Shown here one piece after another: positions 44,950 through 55,789 of a stretch of DNA of 64,000 nucleotides. This stretch comes from Coprinopsis marcescibilis (taxonomy: Eukaryota; Basidiomycota; Agaricomycetes; Agaricales; Psathyrellaceae). Each line of letters starts with the position of its first letter. Position 1 is the first letter of the stretch. The stretch lies in NCBI GenBank assembly GCA_004369085.1, contig ML210230.1, positions 52,608-116,607 on the forward strand, written 5' to 3'. The notes below the pieces were generated by a model. That model saw nothing but the letters and a program-made list of their open reading frames with translations, made no database searches and was not told where the DNA came from. Both the position numbers and the translations under genes were made by a program.

Positions 44950-47900
44950 ATGGACTTTGGCGGTGTGTAACTCCATATCTTCACATATGCACGATTCGTT
45001 GATCAGCTGAGTGTGTAATCAGAACACAGCGCAAACTTGGACAGTTCCACGGCAATAGTTACGCTTTTAACGCAAGTTATTGCCAATGCAAAGAAGGTCA
45101 ACTGTCCCAACGATCTCGATGAAGCTATATCACTCCTCAACTACGTAATCCAAGGCAACGACGATACAGAAACCCGGGCAATCGCAAAGTTCTACCTTCT
45201 CAAAGGTCTTGTTACACGGTTTGCATGGCGTGGATGGGTGGAGGATCTGGAGACGTGTCAAAGTACTTGCGACGAAGCCACCGCAAGCGAACACAAGATC
45301 ATCGTGAGTCAATCGACAATCGTTCTTCAAGACCTAATATTAAACTAAGTTGACTAGGTCCAACAATGGGCTGGGACTCGGATCGGGCGTCTCTCTGAAT
45401 CTGTGGAACGCGCATCAAGGTTCATCCAAGCCCACAGAAGATCTATCGATTTGTCGAATTTGAACATTTCCGTTTGGTTGGGTCGTGCAGCCCTTCGCTT
45501 GCTTCCCATGTCGAGGGATCAACGGCGAAGGTTGCACATGTTGATGGGGGACACCCTCATCCTCAAGTACATGAGCCAAAATCAAACCGGGATCCTCGAC
45601 ACTGCAACTGCGTATTTCCGAGACGCAGAAGGACAGCTTAAAGCCAACGATCCTCTGGTATACATTCGCGCCATATCTTTGGCCCATATTGGATGGATTA
45701 GGTTTGTGGAATGGGCGAGCGCGGATGGTTTCCAATTTGGCTACTCCTATATCACTCAGGCTCAAGTAGAAGACGCGGAATGTTCAGAAGCGGTCCAAGA
45801 GACAAGGAGAGCATTGTCAGCCAAAAACGAGCAACAGCTGGACAGAGCCATCATACTACTTTCTTCCTCCCTCGCCGGCCGAAAGCTTCCGCACCCACGA
45901 CGCCGAAACACGCTTGCGACGCTCGCCGCCGCATATAGCTCCCGATATAGATCCAAAGGTTATGTTGAAGACATGCTACAAGCGGTCTCGCTATCGCGAA
46001 TGGCTCTCCAAATCACACCCCCCCCTCATCCTGAACGTTACTATATTGCCGGCCTCGTCGCTCAAATCCTCCTCCGCAGGTTCGAGAAGAAGGGGGACGT
46101 TCAAGACCTGGATGATCTGTTGATGCTCAAGCCGGAATTGCTCGCGTCAACGAAGACGTTCAAGGGGAGCGAAGCTGTTCGGGCCAGCCGCAACTCCATG
46201 ATTTTCCGTATAGTCGCCTCTTCCCTTTTATACCGGTTCGAACACACCAACAGCTCTAGCGACCTGGAGGAATCAATTCTTCTCTCCAGCAAAGCCCTTT
46301 CCTTACTTGACCCCAACGATTCAGATCGCATCGACCATCTTTGCGGTCTCGCAGATGCACTTTACGCACGGTTCATCAACATAGGGGAACTTTCCGACTT
46401 AAACAGGAGCGTTTCCCTATATCAAGAGGTAATTGCAATGTCGCCTAGCCCAAGCGTTACTTCGGACCTTGCGCGTGCTCTATGTACTCGGTTCGAGTGG
46501 CAAGGCGGGTTTCAGGATATGGAGCTGGGTATCTCCCTTCAAAAACAGGCGCTCGCCGAAACTCCAAGCGACAGCCCCACGCGGAAAGTCCTCCTCAACA
46601 ACCTCGCGGGTTACATACATACCCGTTTCCGACACAAAGGCGACTTCCACGACCTCGAGGAGTCTATTAAGCTCTCTCGAGAGTCATATGCCTTAGCACC
46701 TGCCAGAAACCAGGAGTTTCATGTCCTCCCCGACCTCCCATTCGTGCTCTTCACCCGGTTTATGCAGAAGAAGGATATTCTGGATTTGGAGGAGAGCATC
46801 GCGTTGCTAAGAGAACTAGTAGCTACGTTCCCTGACACCCACCCCATGCACCGCCATATCATGGCGAACCTCGGTTCTGCCTTACACCGGAGGTATTTAG
46901 TCAAGCAGGAAAGTCGTGATCTGGAGGAGAGTTCGGAGTTGGGTCGACAAGTGATAAAGCTTTTACCTCGTGGGCACCCAGATCGAACAAGGCACGTCGT
47001 CAACTTGGCCAATGTCCTCCTTTCAAAATCAGACGTCAGCGGAGACTCTGGAAATGTCGAAGAGGCAATGGGGCTGTATCAAGAGGCAATGAGGTTTATG
47101 GAAGTCTCGCATCCTGAAAGGGGTAGCCTGCTAGCAAACATCGCCACGGCATCCTACAGGGCTTTCCTGAACACCCAGGACTCGAAGCATCTCGACGATG
47201 CTATCAACTATTTCAAAATGGCTGCCAAATCCGGAACGGGCTCGCTCGTGAACCGCTTGGAGCATTGCGATAGATGGGCGCAGTTTAGCATGGATAATGG
47301 TCGGCCTCACTCTGCGATGCAAGCGTACTCTTATGCGATCTCCTTGCTGCCACTTCTATCCTCCCTGGACTTGACGTTGACGAAACGGCAAAACGTACTT
47401 GTCCATGCCACCTCACTTTCAAGCAACGCTGTGAGGTGCGCTATTGAGGTCAAGGACTTTGAAGCCGCCGTCGTGATCCACTCCACCGCTCGCTCCACCT
47501 TTTGGTCTCAAGAACTTCAGCTCCGAACGCCGATTGACAATCTGAGGTTGGTTAATCGACCTCTTGCCAACGCCTTTCGGGCCATATCACAGCAACTCGA
47601 GGATGCGACGCACGGGGGAATGGATATAATGATGAACTCGAACCCGGCCATTCCTCATGTCGGCACGTACTCGTTGGCCCAGGAGCGCGACCGACTCCTG
47701 AAACAAATTCGTGCAGAAGGGTTTGAAGACTTTCTACAACCTCCCTCGTTTCAGACTCTCAAGAAGGCTGCCGATAATGGACCTATTGTCTTCCTGAACG
47801 CTCATACTCGAGGTTGCGACGCGATAATCATGCAACCTGGAGGATCTTTGATGCACATTCCTCTGGACAAAGTCCCTCCAGTCTTCGAATTTCTCAAGCA

Positions 47901-49093
47901 TGGAATCCAGACAGATGGCGGGACAGGGGAGAGGGATGTTGGTCAAATGATGGTGTACCCTTTGGTGGTAGCCTTAATGCAAACATCCCAGCAGCTTATG
48001 TTGGGCGAGCCGATTAGTCTGCGAGATGCTGGACAGGAAGGTGCAGGTCCGAGTCGGCTGAAAGGGAAGATTAAAGGTGATACAAAGAAGGACTCCAACG
48101 ACAACTTTGTTGCCTTGCTTGCCATGTTATGGTCGATCATCGCCGAACCTGTTATTGGAGCTCTAGGGCTCAAGAAGGTACGCACTAGCTTATTTTCAAT
48201 TTCTATAATCTCATAGCTAAGCCCTGTCCTCAGACGAAGTCTCCAAAAAGGATCTGGTGGTGTCCAGCTGGAGAATTCGCTCTTCTCCCGATCCATGCCG
48301 CTGGCCTCCACAAACGCGAAGGGACTCTTGACTGCCTGTTCGACTATGTCGTGTCTTCTTACTGCTACTCGCCCCAAGACCTTCTCGCTCCACCACTAGA
48401 GGTCCCTTCTGACTTTAAGCTGCTCGCAATAATTGAGCCAGAGTCCCCTATGCGCGGTGCCGGGCCACTTCCAAAGACACTCGTCGAGCTCGACCGCATC
48501 CAAAGTCTGATCCCAAGCCCCAAGCACCTGATCAAACACATTGGGTCCCGAAAGTCGCCCACAAACTCCCATAACGTGCTGAAGGACCTAAAGGACGCGT
48601 CGTTTGTGCATTTCGGGTGCCATGGGCTGCAGCATGCAACGAATCCACTGGAGAGCTGTCTGCTTCTGAGTGACGGGAAGCTCACGATGGCACGACTCAT
48701 CCGCGAATGCCAGACGTCAAAGGCGTCGCTTGCGTATCTCAGTGCTTGCCAGACTGCGATGGGAGACGTGAAGAGACCGGACGAGTCGCTCACGCTTGCT
48801 GCAACGATGATGTTCGCGGGGTTCAAAAGTGTCGTTGGGACTATGTGGTAAGTTTGTCTTCGTGTTTACCTGGTAACCCCTTGCTGATTAAACCAAACGA
48901 TTATAGGTCTATCCACGATGAAGATGCGCCAGTGGTGTCTGAGGTGTTCTATCGATATCTCTTCCGCCATGGCTCGCAGGTCCCGCCTAGTCCGAGAGAC
49001 GCAGCTTTTGCACTCCATTTGGCTGTAGCCGAGCTGAGAGCCCAAGGCAAGGATCTGCATAGATGGGTTCCTTTTGTTCATTTTGGGATTTGA
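44950..49093 (+). CDS. TPR-CHAT protein (caspase-like CHAT domain)
   Basis: Five exons (44950-44962, 45023-45303, 45358-48177, 48234-48847, 48907-49093) give 1,304 residues. Residues 1 to about 750 form a degenerate TPR array with the pattern (F/Y).R..(K/D)G...DL(E/D)(E/D)(S/A)I.L.R.., for instance RFEKKGDVQDLDDLL, RFRHKGDFHDLEESI and RFMQKKDILDLEESI. A linker with STARSTFWSQELQLRT and GPIVFLNAHTRGCDAI leads to the CHAT domain, which starts at SPKRIWWCPAGEFALLPIHAAG. The CHAT catalytic pair is visible: His1168 in VHFGCHG and Cys1210 in YLSACQT. The end reads GTMWSIHDEDAP, VVSEVFY and HLAVAELR, as in other CHAT proteins. CHAT is a clan-CD (caspase/separase-related) fold, and TPR-CHAT proteins in bacteria are proteases switched on by partners. 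Here it may be a protease controlled by its TPR sensor. The gene looks intact, unlike its relative at 11497-13284. Confidence 0.9.
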
Positions 49094-49358
49094 TTCGATG
49101 CTGAACGTCTTCCATAAGTTCAAGTGGAAGAGTCAACAGTAGCCCAATTAACGCGCTTTATTATTCAGATGCAAGATTTGTACACTACGAGCCTTCGGAT
49201 GAATTCAAATTCAACACAGATTAACAGACTTTGCTCGCAAGGTCTATTGATAGGACTTCAAAAAGGTTAGAATCAGTAAAGCACCATCGTACAATCGAGA
49301 TATATGCGTACTATGATAGCAGATGCTCATTATTATTATTGGAGGTCGATAAATCGCA

Positions 49359-49484
49359 TCAAGCGATGGTGCAGTAGCTGACCGAACCCTTTGCCCGGTT
49401 TTCCTCGTCGACAGGGACAGAGTTTGTCAAGACATCGCCCGTAGTCACGTTGCCGGAGAGTGACATGATGGTGAAGGAGTCCAT
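49359..49484 (-). CDS. Mating pheromone precursor (farnesylated lipopeptide type)
   Basis: A 41-residue frame starts MDSF, the usual start of agaricomycete pheromone precursors, and ends YCTIA-stop. CTIA is a fungal CaaX box, so the Cys should be farnesylated, the last three residues removed and the Cys carboxymethylated. An acidic-Asn/Arg site (DEENR) lies 12 residues before the Cys, where these precursors carry the E-R/E-N processing site, so a mature peptide ending ...GSVSYC is likely. The middle is Ser/Thr/Gly/Val-rich without structure, as expected. The frame is open further upstream, but the MDSF Met at 49484 is the family start, and a TATA-like box lies about 120 bases upstream. The product would act through a Ste3-type receptor; none is visible in this window. 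Confidence 0.85.
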   Translation of the reverse strand: MDSFTIMSLSGNVTTGDVLTNSVPVDEENRAKGSVSYCTIA

Positions 49485-49600
49485 AGACGATAATGAGATG
49501 AGATGAAAGGTGGGTTGAACTCGGAGAAAGCTGAGAGCCTTTAAACTGGAGAGGCGAGAAAGATTTTGCTGGTTGGAGGCGAAGATAGGTCGTATGTCCA

Positions 49601-49608
49601 TATTTATA
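49601..49608 (-). promoter_or_regulatory. TATA-like box of the pheromone precursor gene
   Basis: On the minus strand the sequence is tataaata, about 120 bases before the start codon. Short, highly expressed fungal genes such as pheromone precursors often have such a box. Position only, no functional proof. Confidence 0.45.
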
Positions 49609-51227
49609 CTGCTCCAGCTAATTGTCCTCTCCAGAGAAGCGTCCACAGTCTACGCTCACGGGTAAAAAATCGCTGGGCGTGCCAAATTTACTTTCGAGTA
49701 GGCTTAGTGTCATGAACCGTTATCAACAAAGACGCCCACAAGTAAACACCACTATCTAGGTAAAATTATTTGCACAATAGATAACAATTATCAGAACAGG
49801 TCTGAAGACTCACTGTCTGATTGTTGTTGTGATATCGCTTCCTTTGCGGTGCAAATTTGACCCACTGTCTCCAAGATCTTGGATTCCATCCTGTGCCCGC
49901 CCATCACCAATACGTCATCAGACATTTTTATTCGAAGCTACCGTGTGGGGTACATAGCATCGAGGATTAAGCTTTACCGCATGATTGACTTGTCAGAACT
50001 ACCTTGGATGTGATGTCGAATGCCACTGGTTAGAGGATTAACCCTGTTTGGAGTTCCGGCCTCGATCAATGATGTGGCGCTCGGACGCGTCGCGTAATGG
50101 CACAGGCTTTGCGCCTTGGTAACCGTGTGATAGACTAAGACTAACATGCGCTTGGACACCTGGTCTGGTGGGCCTTGCTTGAACTTGCTCAGTGCTGCCC
50201 CATCCAGCGGCTACATACGTATGCATTTTTTTAACCATGAGAGCATGTGCGGTCGCCACGATTGTGGTCGGGGTTCTTACTGTTAGCACTCTCGAAACTC
50301 ATAGAGATCTAAATCGTAAACAATTTGTCGTGTTTTTCATGCAATGCGTAAAACTCAGGGCGAACGCGGGGGTTTGGACCAATGCAGCGCAAAATAAAAC
50401 GCGCCAATTGGCGCATGAACCATGTCCTTCAAACGCTCACCAGAGATCCTGGCCAGAGCATAGCCAGAGCCGAGGAGCTTTTATCAAACGGGCTGTGCTT
50501 TGCAAGGGCGATAGCGCTCACTGCTGCATCAAGAGGCGATTCATGAAGGCGGGCAAAGTCATGGGCCCTTGTGTACCCACGGTACAGCCTTGCCAGCAAA
50601 CCAAATATGCGGGCCGGGACAGACGCATACATGGATACGCTAGGGACCTTCCAAATTGTGAGGCGTGTAAAGGTGAGAAGTTGAGGATTACAAAGCCGGT
50701 CTGGAGAAACAAGAGGCAAATAAACCCGATAAGGAAGGGGTACTTCCCGAATAGGGAGGGAAGCAGAAATACTTGTCTACATATGCATCCCGATACTAAC
50801 TAAGTTGACTGACGTCGAAATAAGAAGACGTTTTCCGAGAATTTTCCCAGGACTTCGGCCAAAGAAAGTCTGCTGGAACGCGCTCAAGAGCCGATTCTTT
50901 TTCTCTCGAGTCTGGGATGAAAATTGGCATTTACAAAGACTGCAAACAGGTTAAAATAATTCCTGTGGTAATTAGATAAGATACAAACAGTATAAGCGAG
51001 TGTAAGACGAGGCCGTGTGTGCGACTGTCGACACGACGACACCCCCATACTCTGGCGCAACTTCTGATCTCTGTGCGCACGGACCATGCCGCCCCGTCCC
51101 GCCTAAACTCTGGCGAGACGCTTCAAACTCCAACGCTTACACGCAATGCGATGGTTGAAGGGCCTAGTTTTGGAGACCGTCGAGGCCTGGGTATATAAAT
51201 TGAAGTGGTTTGCCACTGGGAGTCTTG
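49609..51227. other. Intergenic, no supported gene
   Basis: Searched for a second pheromone precursor (short frame with CaaX end) and for Ste3-receptor membrane segments; neither was found. A 203-codon plus frame (50192-50803) is Cys/Arg/Lys-rich and irregular and is probably chance. Confidence 0.45.
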
Positions 51228-52042
51228 CTACGAGTGCTGTTGGTCGATGTGGGACTGAGGCGAGGGTCTGGACGATGGTGCTGGAGCGGGTCCGGATAAT
51301 AATGACTCCAGCTGATCTGCGATGGCGCCTCCCTGGTTCGAAGCATCCTCAGGGGACGTTCCGTCGGTCATCATGGTGGGGCTGTTACCCTACGAAAGCA
51401 TTAGCAGAGTAAAAAGCGAACATTGATGAACATACAGGATCGTCGCCCGGCCTCGCACTAACAAGATTCTGACCCTTCTTAGTTGCGTTTGAGGCGCCAG
51501 GGAAAGGCAAATCATCCCGTGGTACGACGTCGATGAGAAAGTCAAACTGGTCGGATTTGCTGATCGCTTTGGCGATGTCTGAACGCGACAATGTCCGGCG
51601 TTTATTTGAGTCAGCGATGATGAAAGCCCTCGCCGTAATTTCGGATATAAATACTATAGAATAGGCAGAAATAAGCCAGGGTATTGCAGAGAATAAAGTT
51701 TGCCACTCACTTTCGCATGCTTTGCAGAACAATATTGGTGCTGGAGAAAGATTAGGCATTAAAGTTTGTTGGACAGGAAACAAAGCGGGACTCACCGTCT
51801 GCAGCAATCATCTATTGTGGTGATGATTCGTTAAGAATCTCTGGCCAATCAGCGTCGACCATGCTCACCTTCACATCAGGATCGCTCTTCATAACCTTCT
51901 TGATCCTTGCGAGGGGTAATGGCGGGTGTCTGTAGTCTGGCGTCTCCTGTTCTGCAGTATCGACCTGCCTCTGCCAGAAATTCCGCAGAAAACCATCGAG
52001 GGGCTCGCCGGATTGAACATAAGGCTGCTGTTGAGCGGACAT
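51228..52042 (-). CDS. hap5: CCAAT-binding factor subunit HAP5 / NF-YC
   Basis: Five exons, 5' to 3': 52042-51869, 51811-51796, 51740-51711, 51653-51436, 51389-51228; 199 residues. The histone-fold core is assembled across the introns: LPLARIKKVMKSDPDVK, MIAADAPILFCKACE, FISEITARAFIIADSNKRR, LSRSDIAKAISKSDQFDFL and IDVVPRDD. These match the NF-YC/HAP5 consensus nearly residue for residue. The N-terminal FLRNFWQRQVDTAEQE resembles the helix preceding the fold in fungal HAP5. The C-terminal 70 residues are disordered and Ser/Pro-rich. The protein pairs with HAP3/NF-YB, then HAP2/NF-YA, to bind CCAAT in the nucleus. It is divergent from TSR2 with 201 bp between starts. A consensus CCAAT box lies in its first intron. 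Confidence 0.95.
51845..51849 (+). promoter_or_regulatory. Consensus CCAAT box in hap5 intron 1
   Basis: The context ggccaatcag fits the extended NF-Y/HAP site (RRCCAATCAG). It lies in the first intron of the gene for the subunit of the complex that binds such sites. Confidence 0.4.
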
Positions 52043-52243
52043 TGCTAGATCGCTTTATCTGGCTTACTTATCGGCACACCGCGTTCAGAGAATGTGGAAT
52101 GCAATGCCAGCAACCAATCCCAGACCAGATCGCCAACACCCCAAAACCCTAACCCAACTCCCATCAATTCACACCCGGCAACTTCCTGGTTATGCCGGCA
52201 TTCGGCAACCATATGTCAATTCTTATCTCTCCCATTTACCGTC
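52043..52243. promoter_or_regulatory. Bidirectional promoter region of hap5 and tsr2
   Basis: Only 201 bp separate the two divergent start codons, so promoters and 5' UTRs must share it. It contains a CCAAT pentamer at 52114-52118 (aaccaatccc) and an aaccctaaccc stretch around 52145. Confidence 0.6.
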
Positions 52244-52807
52244 ATGAACACCCAGCCACCACCACCGATATCATCGGTTCTCTTTGCCCGAGGGATTCTT
52301 GCGCGATTGGAAATTTGGCCTATACTCAAAGTTGCGGTCCAAGAAGCATGGGGAGGTCCTGAATCAGTCCAGAAGCGCAGCTGGATCGCATCTGTTCTGG
52401 TTGACGCATTCGAAGAAACCAATCCACCGCCAGATGACCAGTACATCGAAGAAATGCTTCTCCAAATCATGTCTGACGAATTCGATGTCACAATCGAAGA
52501 TGGTAGTGGAGAGGGTGTGGCAAGGGACCTTGTGAAATTGTGGGAGGATACAAGGGATGGGAAGGCAGCTGACGTGGAAAATTTCGAAGCACTGGCAGAG
52601 AAGGCTAGGGGTAAAAAGGTCGATGTGAATATCCAAAGACAGGATAATGACGAAGAAAACTGGGAGGACGATGACGGGGACGACGACGATGATGAGGAAG
52701 AGGGAGACGAGGAAGAAGTCCCACAACTTATCCAATCTACACGCACAAGAGAAGAGACGGAGGTCGACGAAGACGGTTTTACTCTGGTCAAATCTAAAAG
52801 AAGATAG
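52244..52807 (+). CDS. TSR2: Pre-rRNA-processing protein TSR2
   Basis: Single exon, 187 residues. The TSR2 domain is recognisable: VLFARGILARLEIWPILKVA, EAWGGPESVQKRSWIASVLV, DDQYIEEMLLQIMSDEFDV and VARDLVKLWEDT, followed by a long acidic tail (ED-rich, about residues 134-165) and the closing EVDEDGFTLVKSKRR. TSR2 is the escort chaperone that carries ribosomal protein eS26 to the pre-40S particle and is needed for 20S pre-rRNA processing; the acidic tail helps hold the basic client. The Met at 52244 is chosen because upstream in-frame sequence is not TSR2-like. No introns. Confidence 0.95.
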   Translation: MNTQPPPPISSVLFARGILARLEIWPILKVAVQEAWGGPESVQKRSWIASVLVDAFEETNPPPDDQYIEEMLLQIMSDEFDVTIEDGSGEGVARDLVKLWEDTRDGKAADVENFEALAEKARGKKVDVNIQRQDNDEENWEDDDGDDDDDEEEGDEEEVPQLIQSTRTREETEVDEDGFTLVKSKRR

Positions 52808-55789
52808 TCGACCTTCGGTGACTTTATAACCTTCCCTGTGCTTTCAAAGGCTCTCTAGTCACACACCACTTGTGTATTCTAGACACACGAAATCCGCAAT
52901 GCTTTCAAAGACAAGAGCGGCTGAATCTGTCATGTTACTGTTACTGTTCATGTCGGGGCACAGTTCATTTATTGGTCCTTGTTCTATCAATCGAGGTAGG
53001 TTTTTACTCGACGTCACATTTACTAATCGCTAACTCGAATGATTAAACGGACAATGGGAAGTCCTCGCGTTTACCATCTTGATCTCTACCTTGACCTGCT
53101 TGAATGCCGATAATACCAGGATGTATACAGTGCAAACCAGGCTTTTAAAATTCATACCACTGATTTACTGACCTGTAGTCACGCAAACACGACACTCAGT
53201 ATAAGTCCTATTATTAGGGGCTAGGCAGAGCGAGAGGTTTAGGCCAGGTGATACAGCACATAAGATTAGATTAGATCGGCGTGGTAGATAGGCCACGCGA
53301 CTGACCCCGCCGACGCGAGCAAGACGCTCTTCCATCACGTGTCTGTGAGTTCCTTTTGGGCTGCTCCGCCGGCGGCGAAAGTGCCTATACTTTATAAACG
53401 TTGTCCTGGAATCCCCTCGTAGAACTGAGCTTAGAAAACTGTGCAGTCTCAAATGATTCGGCGGAATGACCTCAACACGCCTTTTTTGCGAACTTTGAAT
53501 TAAAACTGAGGGCAGGGCAGCTTCAACAAAAACTTATGAACTGCATAATCACCGACTTGCGACCACCGGCACGACCATTCCAAGGGCAGCTCTTTAGCTA
53601 TTGATATAAAACTTGACCCATACATACTTTAGTCATTTCCCAATGTAACCTGAGCAGCCGGTGGGGGTAGAACGACAGGAAGGTCTGCAAAAAGATGGGA
53701 CAAGAATTTTTTTATAAAGTCTGGGCCGGTGATAGTACCCTCTGTTCTCATCCTATCAGACATCATTGGAGTATGTAACACCGGTGACCGGACTGATGAG
53801 AATCGGCGGAGGGATGGGCTTGACATTTTTACGCCCCCGGATCACTCTGGTTATAGTTTTGATCAGGCCCCGATGCCTTTGCTTAGGTTTGTTACCATTC
53901 GTACGGATATGTACTTACTCAAGTCTCACACAATATTCACGATTCCACGAGCGGCTAGGCTACCATTGGAGTTCTCCATTTGCCAGAATCGGTATATCGA
54001 TAGTGCTTGTCAAGTACGAGTATCCGATTGGATCAATTGTCTCAAGTCTCTCAAATGGAAAATCCCCATCTCGTACGCATAGCGACTATGACAGCCTTCA
54101 CTCAACGAATCCTACGCACCCTTCTCTGATACATCGTGGTGCCTTTGTCAATCCCCTTGTTGTCGGCGCCCAATCTGAGCAAAACGATCTGGTCTCCTGA
54201 AGTAGTATTATAAGTATAGTGGTACCTGCGGTATATTCTCGCAATACATCCGACGGACTTTGATTGAATCTCCAAGGACTGAAACAAGCCACCCAAAGAC
54301 CAAGTTCCCACAGCCCAGACTTCGTCTCCGTCTCGGCAGCAGCGAAGGAAGCCAATATTGACATTACCAGACATTACTGCATCGCTTCGATCGACATCTA
54401 GCTCACATTCCGCGTTACCGCGTCTGGTCATCGATATTGTGTCAAGCGATTAATATTGGAAAGAACGCCGACTGAATTATGCGAGGAACCGTGACAGTAC
54501 TGAGTAACACAGCAAGGTCACGAGCCTTGAGGAAGTTTTGCTCAGTAATCTTTCTCATTTATTGTCTAACGTCTTAACTTTCTATTGGCTCTGTGTTGGC
54601 GTTGTGACTTGAATTGAGTGAGGCGGGTTCGGTCAATAATCAAATTCTGCATGTTCAATACTATATTTCAATTTGTCCACCCTCCGGCTCTGGGGCTGAC
54701 GACAAGACGATGCCGCCAGGCCTGATTACTCATCTCAGAGATTTACGGACATTTCAGCCCTGAAAACATGCACAAGTCGCTCTCTCGCTCGATAACAGCT
54801 CGGCATAAAGCTAACAGAGTAATCGCAGAAGCATTCAGAATGATAATCCAGAAACACTTTGGAGAGCGCTCATCCTGGGTTCCCTCGGCCGTAAATCCCT
54901 TCGGGAAGCGACTGCGCACAGATCCTTTTCGCCGATCATTCATAACAAGCGTCTACCACCAACAAAGAACATAACCATGTTGCTCTGTGAAATAGCCAGA
55001 GTTGGCATTGGAGAAATCAGTCCGTGAGGCCCATATGTACGATACCGTAAGTTCGACTGCGCATTTGAGCTTTACATACGAAGCGATCAAGGACTATACA
55101 AAAGTGTGCGAGATATCATTCTTAGTCTCATAATGTGACATTGTGATTGTCGGTTGTGGCATTCTTTTAGAACAGCATCCACAGCTTTCAGTCTCTTTTC
55201 AGCGCCCAGCGGGCTCAGATACCCCCTGCATCCAAGGAGCATCACAATCCACAACTGTCGAACTGAAGGTCACCGCCCGTGGAAAGTACCGGAAGGAGCT
55301 TCGATTGGCGTCTTTGGGTTGTTGGCTGAGGTTTGGTGGTCTCGTATGACTTAGACAGTGAACGCTCAGCGCTCATCCAGCAGAGGTCAAGTAACAGTTG
55401 GCATTTTGAGCCTGAAGGTCTTGGGGAAAGCTCCCGCCCCCGTGAAGCCCATATCCGACCTACCGCCAATTCGCTCTCCTTATCACAGTCCAAATGCGCT
55501 TGGCTATAGCTTGAGCGACGAGAGCGCCCGATTGAAGCGCTCGAGAGATTGTTGTATCTTACAGGGGGCTCACCCGTAAAACGCGAGGTTAACTATCATC
55601 CCGAAAGTCCGGATTAAACGCGTAAAATGACACGTAAAGTACCGAGCAAAGGAGAAATTAGGCGCTACCAACGTGACACAAAGATATAGAGCATCGCATT
55701 TCGTGCATTCCGACAATAAAGATTAGATCATGGGTATTTGTACAGTCGGTCCCGAATACACTCTTGAAGCAATAACAATAACATGTATC
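52808..55789. other. Three-kilobase stretch without a supported gene
   Basis: Many short frames overlap on both strands (longest 144 codons at 53766-54200), none with recognisable domains, coherent splice sites or similarity to other genes in the window. AT content is higher than in the genes. It could hold remnants too decayed to see, or non-coding RNA. Confidence 0.45.

Noticed and set aside
50192..50803. 203-codon plus frame with many Cys, Lys, Arg
   Set aside because: Irregular composition, no domain, no paired Cys pattern of a zinc finger or secreted protein; likely chance.
53766..54200. 144-codon plus frame beginning with hydrophobic residues, considered as a Ste3 receptor piece
   Set aside because: The hydrophobic part is short, no second span follows in any frame with splice sites, and no receptor motif is present.
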